Assembly (NCBI GenBank): GCA_002478565.1
Contig: DLPC01000007.1
Span: 62,001 to 126,000, forward strand
Direction: 5' to 3'
Source: Flavobacteriales bacterium UBA7468
Lineage (GTDB): Bacteria; Bacteroidota; Bacteroidia; Flavobacteriales_D; Crocinitomicaceae
DNA length: 64,000 nt
This document shows positions 42,696-51,678 of the stretch, in pieces. Made by a program: the position numbers and the translations under genes. A model generated the notes under the pieces. The model did no database searches. It worked only from the letters and a program-made list of their open reading frames with translations, and had not been told where the DNA came from. Within the stretch, counting starts at the first letter, position 1, and every line of letters begins with the position of its first letter.

Positions 42696-43708
42696 TGCCT
42701 CACATCAAAAATGCGCTGATTCGTTACCGCATCATCGACAGGATGTTGCGCAACAAATACAAGAGCTTTCCTTCCAAGGAAGAGCTCCGATCAGCGTGTG
42801 AAGAAGCACTTTTTGGCTCAGAATCTGGTGCGCATATCTGTGCTTCCACTATTGAGAAGGACCTTTTCAATATGAAAATGGAACACGACGCTCCTATCCG
42901 TTACAGCAAAAAAAATGGCGGTTATTTCTATGAAGATCCTCAATTTAGCATTAATGATGTACCGCTTTCCGAAGACGAATTAGCCTCTATTCGTTTCGCA
43001 GTTTCGACCTTACAACAATTTCGAGAAGTGCCTTTCTTTCAACAATTTGGTTCGGCAATCGATAAAATCGTTGATCGCGTTGCTGTCGGAGATACAGACG
43101 AAAGCCAAGAAATTTCGAAGTATATTCAATTTGAAGCGGCGTTTTCCAGTGGTGGCAACGACTATTTACCAACCTTATTAGAAGCCATTCGCTCCAAAAA
43201 ACGTGTTTGGTTTTTGTACACCTCATTTCAGCAACAAATTTCAAAGCCAAGAAAGGTGAGTCCGTTATTCCTCAAAGAATACCGCAATCGTTGGTACCTC
43301 ATCTGTTTTGATCAACAAAAACAAGACATCCTCACCTTTGCCCTGGACCGCATGAGTGAGCTACAAATGTTAGAAGATGCTGCTGAAATTCCTGCTAACT
43401 TTGACGCTGCTCAGTATTTTCAAAATGCAGTGGGTATTACCGCCTACAAAGGGCAACCCAAAAAAATCGTACTCAAAGCTGAACCCGTTGCGGCAAGATA
43501 CATTGCCTCACAGCCTTTACACAGTTCTCAGCAATTCATCAAAGAGGAAGCACAATTTCATTACTTTGAGTTGTGTATTTTAATTTCCGAAGAATTCATC
43601 AGAAATTTACTTGGCTATGCAGGAGAGGTTGAAGTCATTGAGCCCCCAGAATTAAGAAACATTATCAAGGAGCGTGCTCAGGCTTTGCTCCATCGCTATC
43701 AAAAATAA
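42695..43708 (+). CDS. WYL-domain transcriptional regulator
   Basis: The 337-residue regulator has an N-terminal winged-helix region (about 5-75, with YRIIDRMLRNKYKSFPSKEEL and a KDLFNMKMEHDAPIRYSKKNGGYFYED wing) and a WYL domain at about 165-235 (KRVWFLYTSFQQ, KVSPLFLKEYRNRWYLICFD, ILTFALDRM), followed by the WCX C-terminal domain. WYL proteins sense small ligands or nucleic-acid species. It is embedded in the mbnP operon by a TAATG overlap with the preceding unknown gene and is followed five bases later by an enoyl-CoA hydratase gene. The ligand and targets are unknown. Confidence 0.9.
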   Translation: MPHIKNALIRYRIIDRMLRNKYKSFPSKEELRSACEEALFGSESGAHICASTIEKDLFNMKMEHDAPIRYSKKNGGYFYEDPQFSINDVPLSEDELASIRFAVSTLQQFREVPFFQQFGSAIDKIVDRVAVGDTDESQEISKYIQFEAAFSSGGNDYLPTLLEAIRSKKRVWFLYTSFQQQISKPRKVSPLFLKEYRNRWYLICFDQQKQDILTFALDRMSELQMLEDAAEIPANFDAAQYFQNAVGITAYKGQPKKIVLKAEPVAARYIASQPLHSSQQFIKEEAQFHYFELCILISEEFIRNLLGYAGEVEVIEPPELRNIIKERAQALLHRYQK

Positions 43709-43713
43709 TTGGC

Positions 43714-44490
43714 ATGTCTACTTTAAAACAAACCATCGAACACGGCGTATGTACGCTCACTTTCAATAGACCGCAAGTTTTCAATTCATTTAACAAAGAA
43801 ATGGCACTTGAGCTTCAAGCAGCGTTGGATAACTGTGCAGCTGATGAGCAAGTAAGAGTTGTGGTGCTCACCGGTGAAGGAAGAGCATTTTGCGCCGGAC
43901 AAGACCTCGCCGAAGCCACTAACCCACAAGGGCCTGCACTTCAAGAAATTGTAGCCAAACATTACAATCCTATTATATTAAAAATCAGAGCTCTTGAAAA
44001 ACCCGTTATTGCGGCAGTAAATGGTGTTGCAGCTGGAGCAGGTGCAAATATAGCATTGGCCAGCGACCTCGTCATAGCCAAGGAAAGTGCTTCATTTATT
44101 CAAGCATTTTCTAAAATTGGCCTCATTCCAGATTCAGGAGGAACCTTCTTTTTACCAAGACTAGTAGGTGCACAAAAAGCATTGGCCCTCATGATGACCG
44201 GTGAAAAAGTGCTCGCTCCAGACGCTGAAAAAATGAACATGATTTACAAAGCCGTTTCTGACAACGACTTCGAAAGTGTAGTAAGTCAATTGGCACTACA
44301 ATTGGCAAGCATGCCAACCAAAGCGCTTGGCCTAACTAAAAAAGCCGTCGATGCTGGCTTTAACCAAAGCCTAACTGCTCAGTTGGATCTCGAAGAAACA
44401 TTGCAAACTCAAGCTGGGCAAACCCATGACTTCAAGGAAGGTGTACAGGCCTTTCTTGAAAAAAGAAGCCCTGAATTTAAAGGATATTAA
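43714..44490 (+). CDS. Enoyl-CoA hydratase/isomerase (PaaG-like)
   Basis: This is a 258-residue crotonase-fold enzyme. GRAFCAGQDLAEA at about 52-64 and AAVNGVAAGAGANIALASDL at about 105-124 supply the oxyanion hole; SKIGLIPDSGG at about 133-143 carries an aspartate rather than the second catalytic glutamate, as in PaaG-type isomerases. It acts in beta-oxidation or ring-1,2-epoxyphenylacetyl-CoA chemistry. A 3-hydroxyacyl-CoA dehydrogenase gene follows after one base, but the rest of the phenylacetate pathway is not in the window, so I leave the specific reaction open. Confidence 0.92.
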   Translation: MSTLKQTIEHGVCTLTFNRPQVFNSFNKEMALELQAALDNCAADEQVRVVVLTGEGRAFCAGQDLAEATNPQGPALQEIVAKHYNPIILKIRALEKPVIAAVNGVAAGAGANIALASDLVIAKESASFIQAFSKIGLIPDSGGTFFLPRLVGAQKALALMMTGEKVLAPDAEKMNMIYKAVSDNDFESVVSQLALQLASMPTKALGLTKKAVDAGFNQSLTAQLDLEETLQTQAGQTHDFKEGVQAFLEKRSPEFKGY

Positions 44491-44491
44491 G

Positions 44492-45655
44492 ATGAAAGGT
44501 CAAATTGGCGTAATTGGAGCAGGTACAATGGGTGCTGGTATTGCACAAGTGGCTGCACAAGCCGGGCACAAGGTTGTCCTAACGGACACCAACTCCGAAC
44601 AACTGCTCAAAGCAGAAAAACAAATCAATAGCAGCTTAGATAAGCTCGTAGAAAAAGGGAAATTTACCGAAGCTTTTGCAAAAGAAGTAAAGGCCAACCT
44701 GAGTTATTCCATTCATTTATACGAGCACCAAGATGCAACCTTAGTGATCGAAGCCATTATTGAAAATCTTGCTGTCAAGTATGAATTGTTCAAACAACTT
44801 GAGCAAATTGTTGCACCTAACTGTGTTTTAGCAAGCAATACCTCTTCACTCTCCATTGCATCGATTGGTGCTTGTTTGCAAAATCCAAGCCGTTTTTTAG
44901 GCATCCATTTCTTTAACCCAGCAACACTGATGCCCCTTGTAGAAGTGATTCCGGGCGTGGCCACAGAAATCCAGGTAACAAACTTTGTTGAAGAACTCAT
45001 TACCAATTGGAACAAAACAGTTGTTGTTTGTAAGGATACTCCTGGCTTTATTGTAAACAGAGTCGCGAGGCCGTTTTATGGCGAAGCGCTGCGTATCTAC
45101 GAAGAGGGAATCGCTGACTTTGCAACCATAGATTGGGCCATGACACAAATTGGCGGATTCAAAATGGGGCCCTTCACCCTCATGGACTACATCGGTAATG
45201 ACATCAATTACACAGTGACCGAAACCGTTTTTGCGGCCTTTTATTTCGACCCGCGTTTCAAGCCCTCCTTTACGCAAAAAAGACACATGGAGGCCGGTTT
45301 TCTCGGACGCAAATCAGGGCGTGGTTTTTACGACTACAGTGAAAATGCTCCAACTTCTAAAGCGACAGAAAACACTGCGCTTGGTCAATCAATTTTTGAG
45401 CGCATCATAGTTTTACTCATCAATGAGGCTGTTGATGCTGTCTTCATGCAGGTAGCAAGCCCACAAGCGGTTGACCTCGCCATGACCAAAGGTGTCAATT
45501 ACCCCAAAGGTCTGCTCGTTTGGGCCGATGAATTAGGACCTGCTTGGGTCTTGGAAAAACTCGAAAATCTTTTCGTAGAATATGGTGAAGATCGCTACAG
45601 ACCAAATCCTTTACTGCGTAAAGTTGTCCGAGAAGGAAGTAAATTTATTTCGTAA
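44492..45655 (+). CDS. 3-hydroxyacyl-CoA dehydrogenase (PaaH-like)
   Basis: The 387-residue NAD-dependent enzyme oxidises 3-hydroxyacyl-CoA to 3-ketoacyl-CoA. It has an N-terminal Rossmann motif IGVIGAGTMGAGIAQ (about 4-18), ASNTSSL, the catalytic histidine in LGIHFFNPATLMPLVEV (about 136), a CKDTPGFIVNRVARP hinge and two C-terminal dehydrogenase domains. The ATG at 44492 begins the dinucleotide fold; upstream in-frame starts add an unlikely tail overlapping the previous gene. It is coupled to the enoyl-CoA hydratase/isomerase gene and its stop codon overlaps the metK -7 box. Confidence 0.95.
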   Translation: MKGQIGVIGAGTMGAGIAQVAAQAGHKVVLTDTNSEQLLKAEKQINSSLDKLVEKGKFTEAFAKEVKANLSYSIHLYEHQDATLVIEAIIENLAVKYELFKQLEQIVAPNCVLASNTSSLSIASIGACLQNPSRFLGIHFFNPATLMPLVEVIPGVATEIQVTNFVEELITNWNKTVVVCKDTPGFIVNRVARPFYGEALRIYEEGIADFATIDWAMTQIGGFKMGPFTLMDYIGNDINYTVTETVFAAFYFDPRFKPSFTQKRHMEAGFLGRKSGRGFYDYSENAPTSKATENTALGQSIFERIIVLLINEAVDAVFMQVASPQAVDLAMTKGVNYPKGLLVWADELGPAWVLEKLENLFVEYGEDRYRPNPLLRKVVREGSKFIS

Positions 45656-45660
45656 CTTTG
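45653..45660 (+). promoter_or_regulatory. Bacteroidota -7 element for metK
   Basis: TAACTTTG is an exact match whose first three bases are the stop codon of the preceding gene. The ATG at 45681 gives a leader of about 14-17 bases. Confidence 0.55.
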
Positions 45661-45680
45661 CACTCTAATAAAATCAACTA

Positions 45681-46937
45681 ATGGCATATTTGTTTACATC
45701 TGAGTCCGTTTCAGAAGGACACCCAGACAAAGTTTCGGATCAAATCTCCGATGCGCTCATCGATAACTTTATGGCTTTTGACCCTACCTCTAAGGTAGCC
45801 TGTGAAACCCTTGTCACTACAGGACAAGTAGTTTTGGCAGGTGAAGTAAAGTCCACAGTTTATCTAGATGTTCAGAAAATTGCACGTGAAACCATTCGTC
45901 AGATTGGCTACACAAAATCTGAATATATGTTTGATGCCAATTCTTGTGGAATTCTATCTGCCATTCACGAGCAATCTTCAGATATCAATCAAGGTGTGGA
46001 GCGTCAGAACCCTGAAGACCAAGGTGCTGGTGACCAAGGAATGATGTTTGGTTATGCCACGAAAGAAACTGCTAACTACATGCCGTTAGCGCTTGATCTG
46101 GCTCACAAAATCTTAGAGGAAATGTCTTGGATTCGCAACAACGAAGCGGCGCTTATTCCTTACCTCAGACCCGATGCTAAGTCACAAGTAACTATCGAAT
46201 ATTCCGATGACAACGTTCCGCAGCGCATCGATACAATCGTTGTTTCTACACAACATGATGACTTCGCTGACGAAGCAGTCATGTTGGCAAAAATTAAAAA
46301 GGACATCATTGAAATCGTTATTCCACGCGTAAAAGCTAAGCTTTCTCCGTCTATCCAAGCGCTTTTCAATGACGCTATTACTTACCACATCAACCCAACT
46401 GGAAAGTTTGTAATTGGTGGGCCACACGGCGACACTGGTCTCACTGGCCGTAAAATTATCGTCGATACTTACGGTGGTAAAGGTGCACACGGTGGAGGTG
46501 CTTTCTCTGGAAAAGATCCTTCTAAAGTTGACCGTTCTGCTGCATACGCAACACGTCATATTGCCAAAAACTTGGTAGCTGCTGGCTTGTGTGATGAAGT
46601 GTTGGTTCAGGTTTCTTACGCCATTGGAGTCGCAGAACCTTGTGGTTTGTACGTAAATACTTACGGAACATCTAAAGTTGGCCTTACTGACGGCGAAATC
46701 GCAGTAAAAGTGGGGCAAATCTTTGACATGCGTCCTTACTTTATCGAACAACGCTTGAAATTACGCAACCCTATTTACCAAGAAACAGCTGCCTATGGCC
46801 ACATGGGGCGTAAAAACGAAGTAGTAACCAAAACCTTCACTGCACCTGATGGCAAACAAGTTACACTCGAAGTCGAACTCTTTACCTGGGAGAAACTCGA
46901 CTACGTAGATCAAGTCAAAACGGCTTTTGGCCTCTAA
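45681..46937 (+). CDS. metK: S-adenosylmethionine synthetase
   Basis: The 418-residue enzyme makes S-adenosylmethionine from methionine and ATP. Family signatures are [17 protein letters not shown] (about 8-24, with the catalytic His and Asp), [12 protein letters not shown] (about 116-127) and [20 protein letters not shown] (about 272-291). Length fits. It has its own promoter and is followed by a strong terminator (46945-46972). Codon use looks more uniform than in neighbours, consistent with high expression. mtnA, which recycles the methylthio by-product of SAM use, follows directly. Confidence 0.98.
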   Translation: MAYLFTSESVSEGHPDKVSDQISDALIDNFMAFDPTSKVACETLVTTGQVVLAGEVKSTVYLDVQKIARETIRQIGYTKSEYMFDANSCGILSAIHEQSSDINQGVERQNPEDQGAGDQGMMFGYATKETANYMPLALDLAHKILEEMSWIRNNEAALIPYLRPDAKSQVTIEYSDDNVPQRIDTIVVSTQHDDFADEAVMLAKIKKDIIEIVIPRVKAKLSPSIQALFNDAITYHINPTGKFVIGGPHGDTGLTGRKIIVDTYGGKGAHGGGAFSGKDPSKVDRSAAYATRHIAKNLVAAGLCDEVLVQVSYAIGVAEPCGLYVNTYGTSKVGLTDGEIAVKVGQIFDMRPYFIEQRLKLRNPIYQETAAYGHMGRKNEVVTKTFTAPDGKQVTLEVELFTWEKLDYVDQVKTAFGL

Positions 46938-46944
46938 AATATCT

Positions 46945-46972
46945 AAAGCCCGCTTGTCGGGCTTTTTTTTTA
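46945..46972 (+). terminator. Intrinsic terminator after metK
   Basis: AAAGCCCG, a five-base loop CTTGT, then CGGGCTTT running into a further T-run. The 8-bp stem with a long U-tract is a strong rho-independent terminator. It ends only about ten bases before the mtnA ATG. Confidence 0.9.
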
Positions 46973-46982
46973 ATCCATTATC

Positions 46983-48071
46983 ATGAGCACAAACTTCAGA
47001 ACCATCTGGACCACACCCGAACGAGACATCGAGGTCATTGATCAACGCCAACTTCCGCATGAATTTGTGGTGGTTAAGCTACAAACTTATAAAGATGCAG
47101 ACCTTGCCATCAGAAGCATGACCGTCAGAGGCGCGCCACTCATTGGCGCCACTGCCGCTTACGGTATTTTTTTAGCGGTGCGCGAATTGATCGCCAAAGG
47201 GCTCGATGGCAGTTTTTTGGATGAAGCATTTTCTGTACTTCGTGCATCAAGACCTACTGCCGTCAATTTATTTTGGGCCCTTGACCGCATGCAAAAAGCC
47301 CTAGATGAAGCCGATGACTTTTTGGAGGCAGCATGGAATGAAGCCCAAAAAATTGTGGAGGAAGATATCGAAACGTGTCGCATGATCGGCGTACATGGGC
47401 TGCCTTTAATCGAGCAAATTGCTGAAAAAAAGAAGGGCGATACCGTTCATATTTTAACACATTGCAACGCCGGCATGCTCGGTTGTATTGAGTGGGGTAC
47501 CATCACCTCCCCTATTTATCAGGCCGTACAAAAAGGAATTGATGTACACGTCTGGGTCGATGAAACAAGACCACGCAACCAAGGTGCAAATCTTACTGCA
47601 TACGAACTCACCAAACACGGTGTGAAGCATACGCTTATTGTGGACAACACGGGTGGACATCTCATGCAACACGGGATGGTAGACCTCGTGATTGTAGGCA
47701 CTGACCGCACCACGCGTCAGGGAGATGTCGCCAATAAAATTGGCACATACCTCAAAGCCCTTGCTGCTAAAGACAATCACATTCCGTTTTATGTGGCGCT
47801 ACCATCAACTACACTTGATATGACTATCAAAGATGGCATCAAAGAAATTCCTATTGAAGAACGCGATCAAAATGAAGTCAAGTATGTCATTGGGAAATCT
47901 GCGGCAGGTAAAATTGAACCCGTTTTGATTTGCCCCGAAACTACCCAGGCTGCCAATTATGGTTTCGATGTCACTCCGGCCCGACTTGTCAGTGGCCTGA
48001 TAACTGAACGCGGCATTTGTGAGGCTTCAGAGAAAGGAATTCTTTCTTTATTTCCTGAATATCAGGATTAG
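46983..48071 (+). CDS. mtnA: S-methyl-5-thioribose-1-phosphate isomerase
   Basis: The 362-residue enzyme of the methionine salvage pathway converts methylthioribose 1-phosphate to methylthioribulose 1-phosphate; same fold as eIF2B alpha subunits. Diagnostic parts are MTVRGAPLIGATAAYG (about 42-57), the catalytic cysteine in LTHCNAGMLGC (about 161), the aspartate in VGTDRTTRQGDVANKIGTY (about 241) and a C-terminal FDVTPA. It sits ten bases after the metK terminator, leaving no room for a separate standard promoter, so read-through from metK is the likely source of transcription. Other salvage genes (mtnB, mtnD, mtnK) are not in the window. Confidence 0.95.
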   Translation: MSTNFRTIWTTPERDIEVIDQRQLPHEFVVVKLQTYKDADLAIRSMTVRGAPLIGATAAYGIFLAVRELIAKGLDGSFLDEAFSVLRASRPTAVNLFWALDRMQKALDEADDFLEAAWNEAQKIVEEDIETCRMIGVHGLPLIEQIAEKKKGDTVHILTHCNAGMLGCIEWGTITSPIYQAVQKGIDVHVWVDETRPRNQGANLTAYELTKHGVKHTLIVDNTGGHLMQHGMVDLVIVGTDRTTRQGDVANKIGTYLKALAAKDNHIPFYVALPSTTLDMTIKDGIKEIPIEERDQNEVKYVIGKSAAGKIEPVLICPETTQAANYGFDVTPARLVSGLITERGICEASEKGILSLFPEYQD

Positions 48072-48143
48072 TAAAATGAAAATAGATTGATTGATTTGAA
48101 TCAGAAAATTGTTAGAATACTGAATTACATAAAACCAATTGAC

Positions 48144-49550
48144 ATGAAGCGCAATTTATTTTTACTAACAATTATCCTATGTAGCATTTCGTATATATCG
48201 CATTCACAAATTCAAGGGATTTGGCATAGTAATTTTCAAGTTGCGGGTAAATCCTTACTCATGGACCTTGATGTTAAAGGTATTGGCCGTGACGGTTCCA
48301 TCACCATTTCTATCCCGGATCAGCCAAAAATGAAGCCACAAACGATGGAAGATTTCGCGCTTTTCTCGGATAGTTTGTGGTTCAGTTGGAAAATGATTGG
48401 GCTCACTTATAGTGGGAAATTACAAGGCGATTCATTAGTCGGGAAAATGTCTCAATCTGGCCTGACTTGGGATGCCATTTTTTACAAAGAAGTCCAAGTA
48501 CTCAAAGCAGCCAAGGGTAAAGTTCAAGACCCACAGGCACCATTCCCTTATGTTTCACAAGAGCTTTTGGTCAAAACAGCTAAAAAAATCCAAATCGCAG
48601 GCACGCTCATTATGCCTGAATTGGAGAAAAATATTAGCTTTCCATTAGTGATTTTAGTGTCAGGCTCAGGAGCCCAAGACCGCAATTGTGAAATTTTAGG
48701 GCATCGACCTTTTTGGGTATTGGCTGATGACCTAGGCCGCAATCAAATTGCCTCGTTTCGCTACGACGACCGAGGAGTTGGTAAAAGTTCCGGGAAATTT
48801 CAAGAAGCAACACAAACCGATTTTGCCAACGATTTACTTGCCGTGATCAAAGCACTTAAAAAAGATTATCCCAATGCTCAAATTTATATCTACGGCCACT
48901 CAGAGGGCGGCATGACCGCATTAAGAGCAGCGGTCCAAACGCAAGATATTGCAGGAATCATTGAGGCTGCGTCTGTTGGGAGTAATGGTAAAGAAGTCTT
49001 GATTGAACAACAGTATTTAATCCCTAAAGCAAATGGTTTTTCAGAAGAAGAAAGCCGCTGGAATCAGCGATTTTACGAGGCAGGTGCTGAAATAGCTTTA
49101 AAAACTACCACCCAGGAATTTTCAAAAATGTTTAACGACTGGTTGTCTCAATACTGGGATAGTATCCCAAAGAATATAATAGACGGCGCGACACAAAAAG
49201 AAGTAACGGAACAAATGAGTACTTTTTTCAATAATGCATGGGCCCGAGAATTCTTAGCCTTTGAGAGCCGGACTTACTTAACCAAACTCAATTTGCCTTT
49301 TTTGGTGATAAACGGAACCCAAGACATCCAAGTACCAGCCAAAAGCAACCAAGACAGTTTTAGAAAAAACATGACTCCGGCTACTTTGGGAAAAAGTACT
49401 TTCTACTTGCTTGATGGCGCAAACCACTTGTTTCAACAATGCAAAAGTTGTGACATCAATGAATATGCTAGCCTTGAACAAACATTGGATCCGCAGGTGA
49501 TGGTTTGGATCAAAGCATGGATTTCGGAACAGCAGAAAGCCCGTCAATAA
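48144..49550 (+). CDS. Secreted alpha/beta hydrolase
   Basis: This 468-residue exported hydrolase has a signal peptide (MKRNLFLLTIILCSISYISHSQ), an N-terminal beta domain (about 25-140) and an alpha/beta hydrolase domain with LVSGSGAQDRN (oxyanion region), the nucleophile elbow IYGHSEGGM (Ser about 254), GTQDIQVPAKS (acid, about 395) and GANHLF (His). This is the pattern of DUF3887/YqiA-like secreted esterases common in Bacteroidota. The ATG at 48144 is chosen for the signal peptide; an upstream ATG-like start at 48087 lacks support. Its 3' end overlaps the convergent LysR gene by 41 bases. Confidence 0.88.
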   Translation: MKRNLFLLTIILCSISYISHSQIQGIWHSNFQVAGKSLLMDLDVKGIGRDGSITISIPDQPKMKPQTMEDFALFSDSLWFSWKMIGLTYSGKLQGDSLVGKMSQSGLTWDAIFYKEVQVLKAAKGKVQDPQAPFPYVSQELLVKTAKKIQIAGTLIMPELEKNISFPLVILVSGSGAQDRNCEILGHRPFWVLADDLGRNQIASFRYDDRGVGKSSGKFQEATQTDFANDLLAVIKALKKDYPNAQIYIYGHSEGGMTALRAAVQTQDIAGIIEAASVGSNGKEVLIEQQYLIPKANGFSEEESRWNQRFYEAGAEIALKTTTQEFSKMFNDWLSQYWDSIPKNIIDGATQKEVTEQMSTFFNNAWAREFLAFESRTYLTKLNLPFLVINGTQDIQVPAKSNQDSFRKNMTPATLGKSTFYLLDGANHLFQQCKSCDINEYASLEQTLDPQVMVWIKAWISEQQKARQ

Positions 49551-50454
49551 AACCGAAGTTTTTTTCAATGATCTTGGGCATATTTTGTTCGAGGTATTCT
49601 TTAAATGCCAATGCCACCCCATTGTGTTTCTTTCCTTTTGGCCAAACTATTCGCCAAGTAGATTCTATAGGTAAATCTGGAATTGGAATGATTGTCAGAT
49701 CACCTAATTTCAATTCATTTCGAATCCCAATCAACGGCATGATTGAATATCCCAATCCAGCTATCAAGGCTTGTTTGACCGCTTCGTTACTCGTCAGCTC
49801 TATATTTCTTCTTACGTGGATGTCATGGCTCGCTAAATAGTCGTCCATTGCCTTGCGCGTAGCTGATCCTGCCTCTCTTTTAACCCAAGTCAAACTTTCC
49901 AGCTGTTTTCTCCAGTTTTTTTGATCAATCATGAGGGAGGCATTACCCACCAAAAACAATTGGTTCTTCATGCAATTGATTTGCTCCAAATTGAGACGAT
50001 CTGGCAAAACAGAAACCAAAGAGAAGTCTGTTTCGTTGCGCTCTAAATTAAGCGTAACGTTAGCACGATTGGAAACATCCAATACCAATTCCACGCCAGG
50101 GTGCGCTTTCATGAAATCTGCCAATAAATAGGGGATCACATATTTACCAGTTGATACGACACTGATACGCAAGCGGCCACTCAACTGACCCTTGTATTGC
50201 GCTGTTTTATAATTGATGGCATAAACTTCTTCAAGTATTTTTTCAGCGGCCGCTGCAACTTCTTTTCCAAACTCTGTTACATAAAGTCTTTTATTGACAA
50301 TTTCTGTTAACGGAATATCAAATTGGTCTTGAAAATTCTTAAGCTGTATAGAAACAGCAGGTTGTGTTAAAAAAAGTTCTTCGGCAGCACGTGTGATGCT
50401 TTCCTTTTGAACAATTTTTAAAAAGATACGGAGTTGATTGAGGGTATAGTTCAT
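49510..50454 (-). CDS. LysR-family transcriptional regulator
   Basis: The 314-residue regulator has an N-terminal winged helix-turn-helix at about 2-62 (TLNQLRIFLKIVQKESITRAAEEL, LTQPAVSIQLKNFQ) and a LysR effector domain (about 90-295) with RLRISVVSTGKYVIPYLL and VKREAGSATR. The N terminus and effector domain resemble CbbR/CmpR-type regulators. ATG 50454 is the correct start because it begins the DNA-binding domain. It diverges across 52 bases from the 104-residue gene, DUF6671 and sbtA, the typical arrangement in which a LysR protein controls the adjacent operon. Confidence 0.92.
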   Translation of the reverse strand: MNYTLNQLRIFLKIVQKESITRAAEELFLTQPAVSIQLKNFQDQFDIPLTEIVNKRLYVTEFGKEVAAAAEKILEEVYAINYKTAQYKGQLSGRLRISVVSTGKYVIPYLLADFMKAHPGVELVLDVSNRANVTLNLERNETDFSLVSVLPDRLNLEQINCMKNQLFLVGNASLMIDQKNWRKQLESLTWVKREAGSATRKAMDDYLASHDIHVRRNIELTSNEAVKQALIAGLGYSIMPLIGIRNELKLGDLTIIPIPDLPIESTWRIVWPKGKKHNGVALAFKEYLEQNMPKIIEKNFGFIDGLSAVPKSML

Positions 50455-50472
50455 AACGTTTCGTAATGCTTG

Positions 50473-50480
50473 CAATATTA
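50473..50480 (-). promoter_or_regulatory. -7-like element for the LysR gene
   Basis: TAATATTG on the minus strand matches seven of eight positions of TAnnTTTG, 18 bases before the ATG at 50454. It overlaps a TTGCAA palindrome and one of two TGCAATA direct repeats (50471-50477 and 50499-50505), candidate regulator contacts. Confidence 0.38.
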
Positions 50481-50486
50481 TTATTA

Positions 50487-50494
50487 TATATTTA
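50487..50494 (+). promoter_or_regulatory. -7-like element for the DUF6671-sbtA operon
   Basis: TATATTTA matches seven of eight positions of TAnnTTTG and ends 12 bases before the ATG at 50507. It lies between the two TGCAATA repeats in the divergent LysR gap. Confidence 0.4.
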
Positions 50495-50506
50495 CTTATG
50501 CAATAA

Positions 50507-50821
50507 ATGTGCCAAATTTGCAAGAAATATGAATTGATGCAAAAACAACTCGAATTAATTGATGGTGAATTTTCATTGGAAGAGGGTTTAGAACTATTGT
50601 CCAACCTACTTCAACAAAAAATTTCCTACCACACCCGTAAAACAACGGCTCATCGAGAAATGTTTGGAACAGAAGATCCGCAGGCTTTGCTTAGGATCCA
50701 AGAACTCAAAGAAATGAAAGCAGCGCTTCTCGATCAATTTAAAAATTCAGACCCCCAATTAAAGCTTCAAATACATGGAAGGATTAGCCTCCAAAGTATT
50801 GTTAGTCAGCAAGCATCATAA
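50507..50821 (+). CDS. 104-residue helical protein in the sbtA operon
   Basis: This small soluble protein begins with a CQIC motif and is otherwise helical (LEEGLELLSNLLQQ, LLRIQELKEMKAALLDQF). It is the first gene divergent from the LysR regulator and overlaps the DUF6671 gene by 47 bases. It does not look like SbtB, the PII-like regulator normally paired with SbtA: the strand-rich PII pattern is absent. I recognise no family. Position makes it a candidate accessory or regulator of the operon. Confidence 0.7.
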   Translation: MCQICKKYELMQKQLELIDGEFSLEEGLELLSNLLQQKISYHTRKTTAHREMFGTEDPQALLRIQELKEMKAALLDQFKNSDPQLKLQIHGRISLQSIVSQQAS

Positions 50822-51593
50822 AGAACGTATCATCGCTCCACTACTCAACAAAATAGGTATTCAGTTGGAGGTCATTCAAAACTTTGATACGGATCAGTTC
50901 GGAACCTTTGCCGGTGAAATACCTCGTAGCGAGGGACCTAAGGTAACCGTTCGCGAAAAATGCCTACGAGGATTAGCCCACAGCGGTCAAAGAATAGGTA
51001 TTGCAAGTGAAGGATCTTTTGGAGCGCATCCGATCATTCCCTTTGTTCAAGCCAATGAAGAATGGCTATACTACATCGATTTGGACCGTCAGATTGAGAT
51101 TTATGCCAAGAGTCTGAGTACCGAGATAACCCACGATTTTATTTCTTCCAAAGAAAAAGAGCAACTTGGGGTCTTTCTTTCAAAAAACGGTTTCCCTCGG
51201 CAGGGGTTAGTCTTTAAAGATTTGACTCAAAATAAAATCATTCAAAAAGGCATTCAGGATGAAAAGGCACTCTACAAACTCGTTTCACAATATTCAAATT
51301 GGCAAATAGAAACCGACTTGCGCGCACATCTAAACCCAGTGCGTCAGCAAAACATCGCCTTAGCGACGCAAGACCTGATCAAAAGACTCTCGTCGTTGTG
51401 TCCGAAATGTGCTTACCCAGATTTTTCAATCAAAGAATACAGTGGAGCACTTGATTGCGAGTGGTGCGGCCATCCTACCTCGAGCTATCGCTATCAAATT
51501 TATGCTTGTAATCAATGTCAGCATTCAATAGAAGTCATGCGAAACGATAAAAAATTGGAGGATCCACAATATTGTCAATATTGCAATCCTTGA
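50775..51593 (+). CDS. DUF6671 zinc-ribbon protein
   Basis: The 272-residue cytoplasmic protein has an N-terminal alpha/beta domain (ASKVLLVSKHHKERIIAPLL, FDTDQFGTFAGEIPR, GIASEGSFGAHP) and four CxxC pairs in the last 75 residues (CPKC, CEWC, CNQC, CQYC) forming probable zinc ribbons. The pattern matches what I know as DUF6671, a family of unknown function found with SbtA-like bicarbonate transporters. The ATG at 50775 overlaps the upstream gene. Function is unknown; DNA, RNA or nucleotide binding would fit the zinc ribbons but is speculation. Confidence 0.85.
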   Translation: MEGLASKVLLVSKHHKERIIAPLLNKIGIQLEVIQNFDTDQFGTFAGEIPRSEGPKVTVREKCLRGLAHSGQRIGIASEGSFGAHPIIPFVQANEEWLYYIDLDRQIEIYAKSLSTEITHDFISSKEKEQLGVFLSKNGFPRQGLVFKDLTQNKIIQKGIQDEKALYKLVSQYSNWQIETDLRAHLNPVRQQNIALATQDLIKRLSSLCPKCAYPDFSIKEYSGALDCEWCGHPTSSYRYQIYACNQCQHSIEVMRNDKKLEDPQYCQYCNP

Positions 51594-51597
51594 TATT

Positions 51598-51678
51598 ATG
51601 AATGAAAAATCAATCAAAATCAATCAAAATCAATCAAAATCAATCAAAATCAATCAAAATCAATCAAAATATCACTAA
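51598..51678 (+). other. Possible 26-residue leader ORF on the tandem repeat
   Basis: From ATG 51598 an open frame runs through the 10-bp repeat, encoding a peptide with repeated SIKINQNQSK units, and stops at TAA 51676-51678, directly touching the sbtA ATG at 51679. The repeat has no stop codon in any frame, so an open frame is expected by composition. Translation is unproven. If translated it could couple to sbtA, and a one-copy change would shift its frame. Confidence 0.25.
51611..51670 (+). repeat. Six tandem copies of a 10-bp repeat
   Basis: CAATCAAAAT is repeated six times without error, with a partial copy before it. The array fills the gap between the DUF6671 stop and the sbtA ATG (8 bases away). 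The unit equals about one helical turn and is not a multiple of three. Perfect identity suggests recent expansion or ongoing slippage. Confidence 0.97.

Noticed and set aside
43714..45655. A phenylacetate degradation locus
   Set aside because: Only PaaG- and PaaH-like enzymes are present; no ring epoxidase, ligase or ring-opening genes lie nearby, so general beta-oxidation is equally likely.
46182..46751. 189-codon minus-strand frame opposite metK
   Set aside because: metK is certain here; the antisense frame has a Cys/Ser/Thr-rich composition, no recognisable domain and no promoter.
51611..51670. Possible CRISPR-like array
   Set aside because: The units are 10 bp, directly adjoining and without spacers, so it is a simple tandem repeat.
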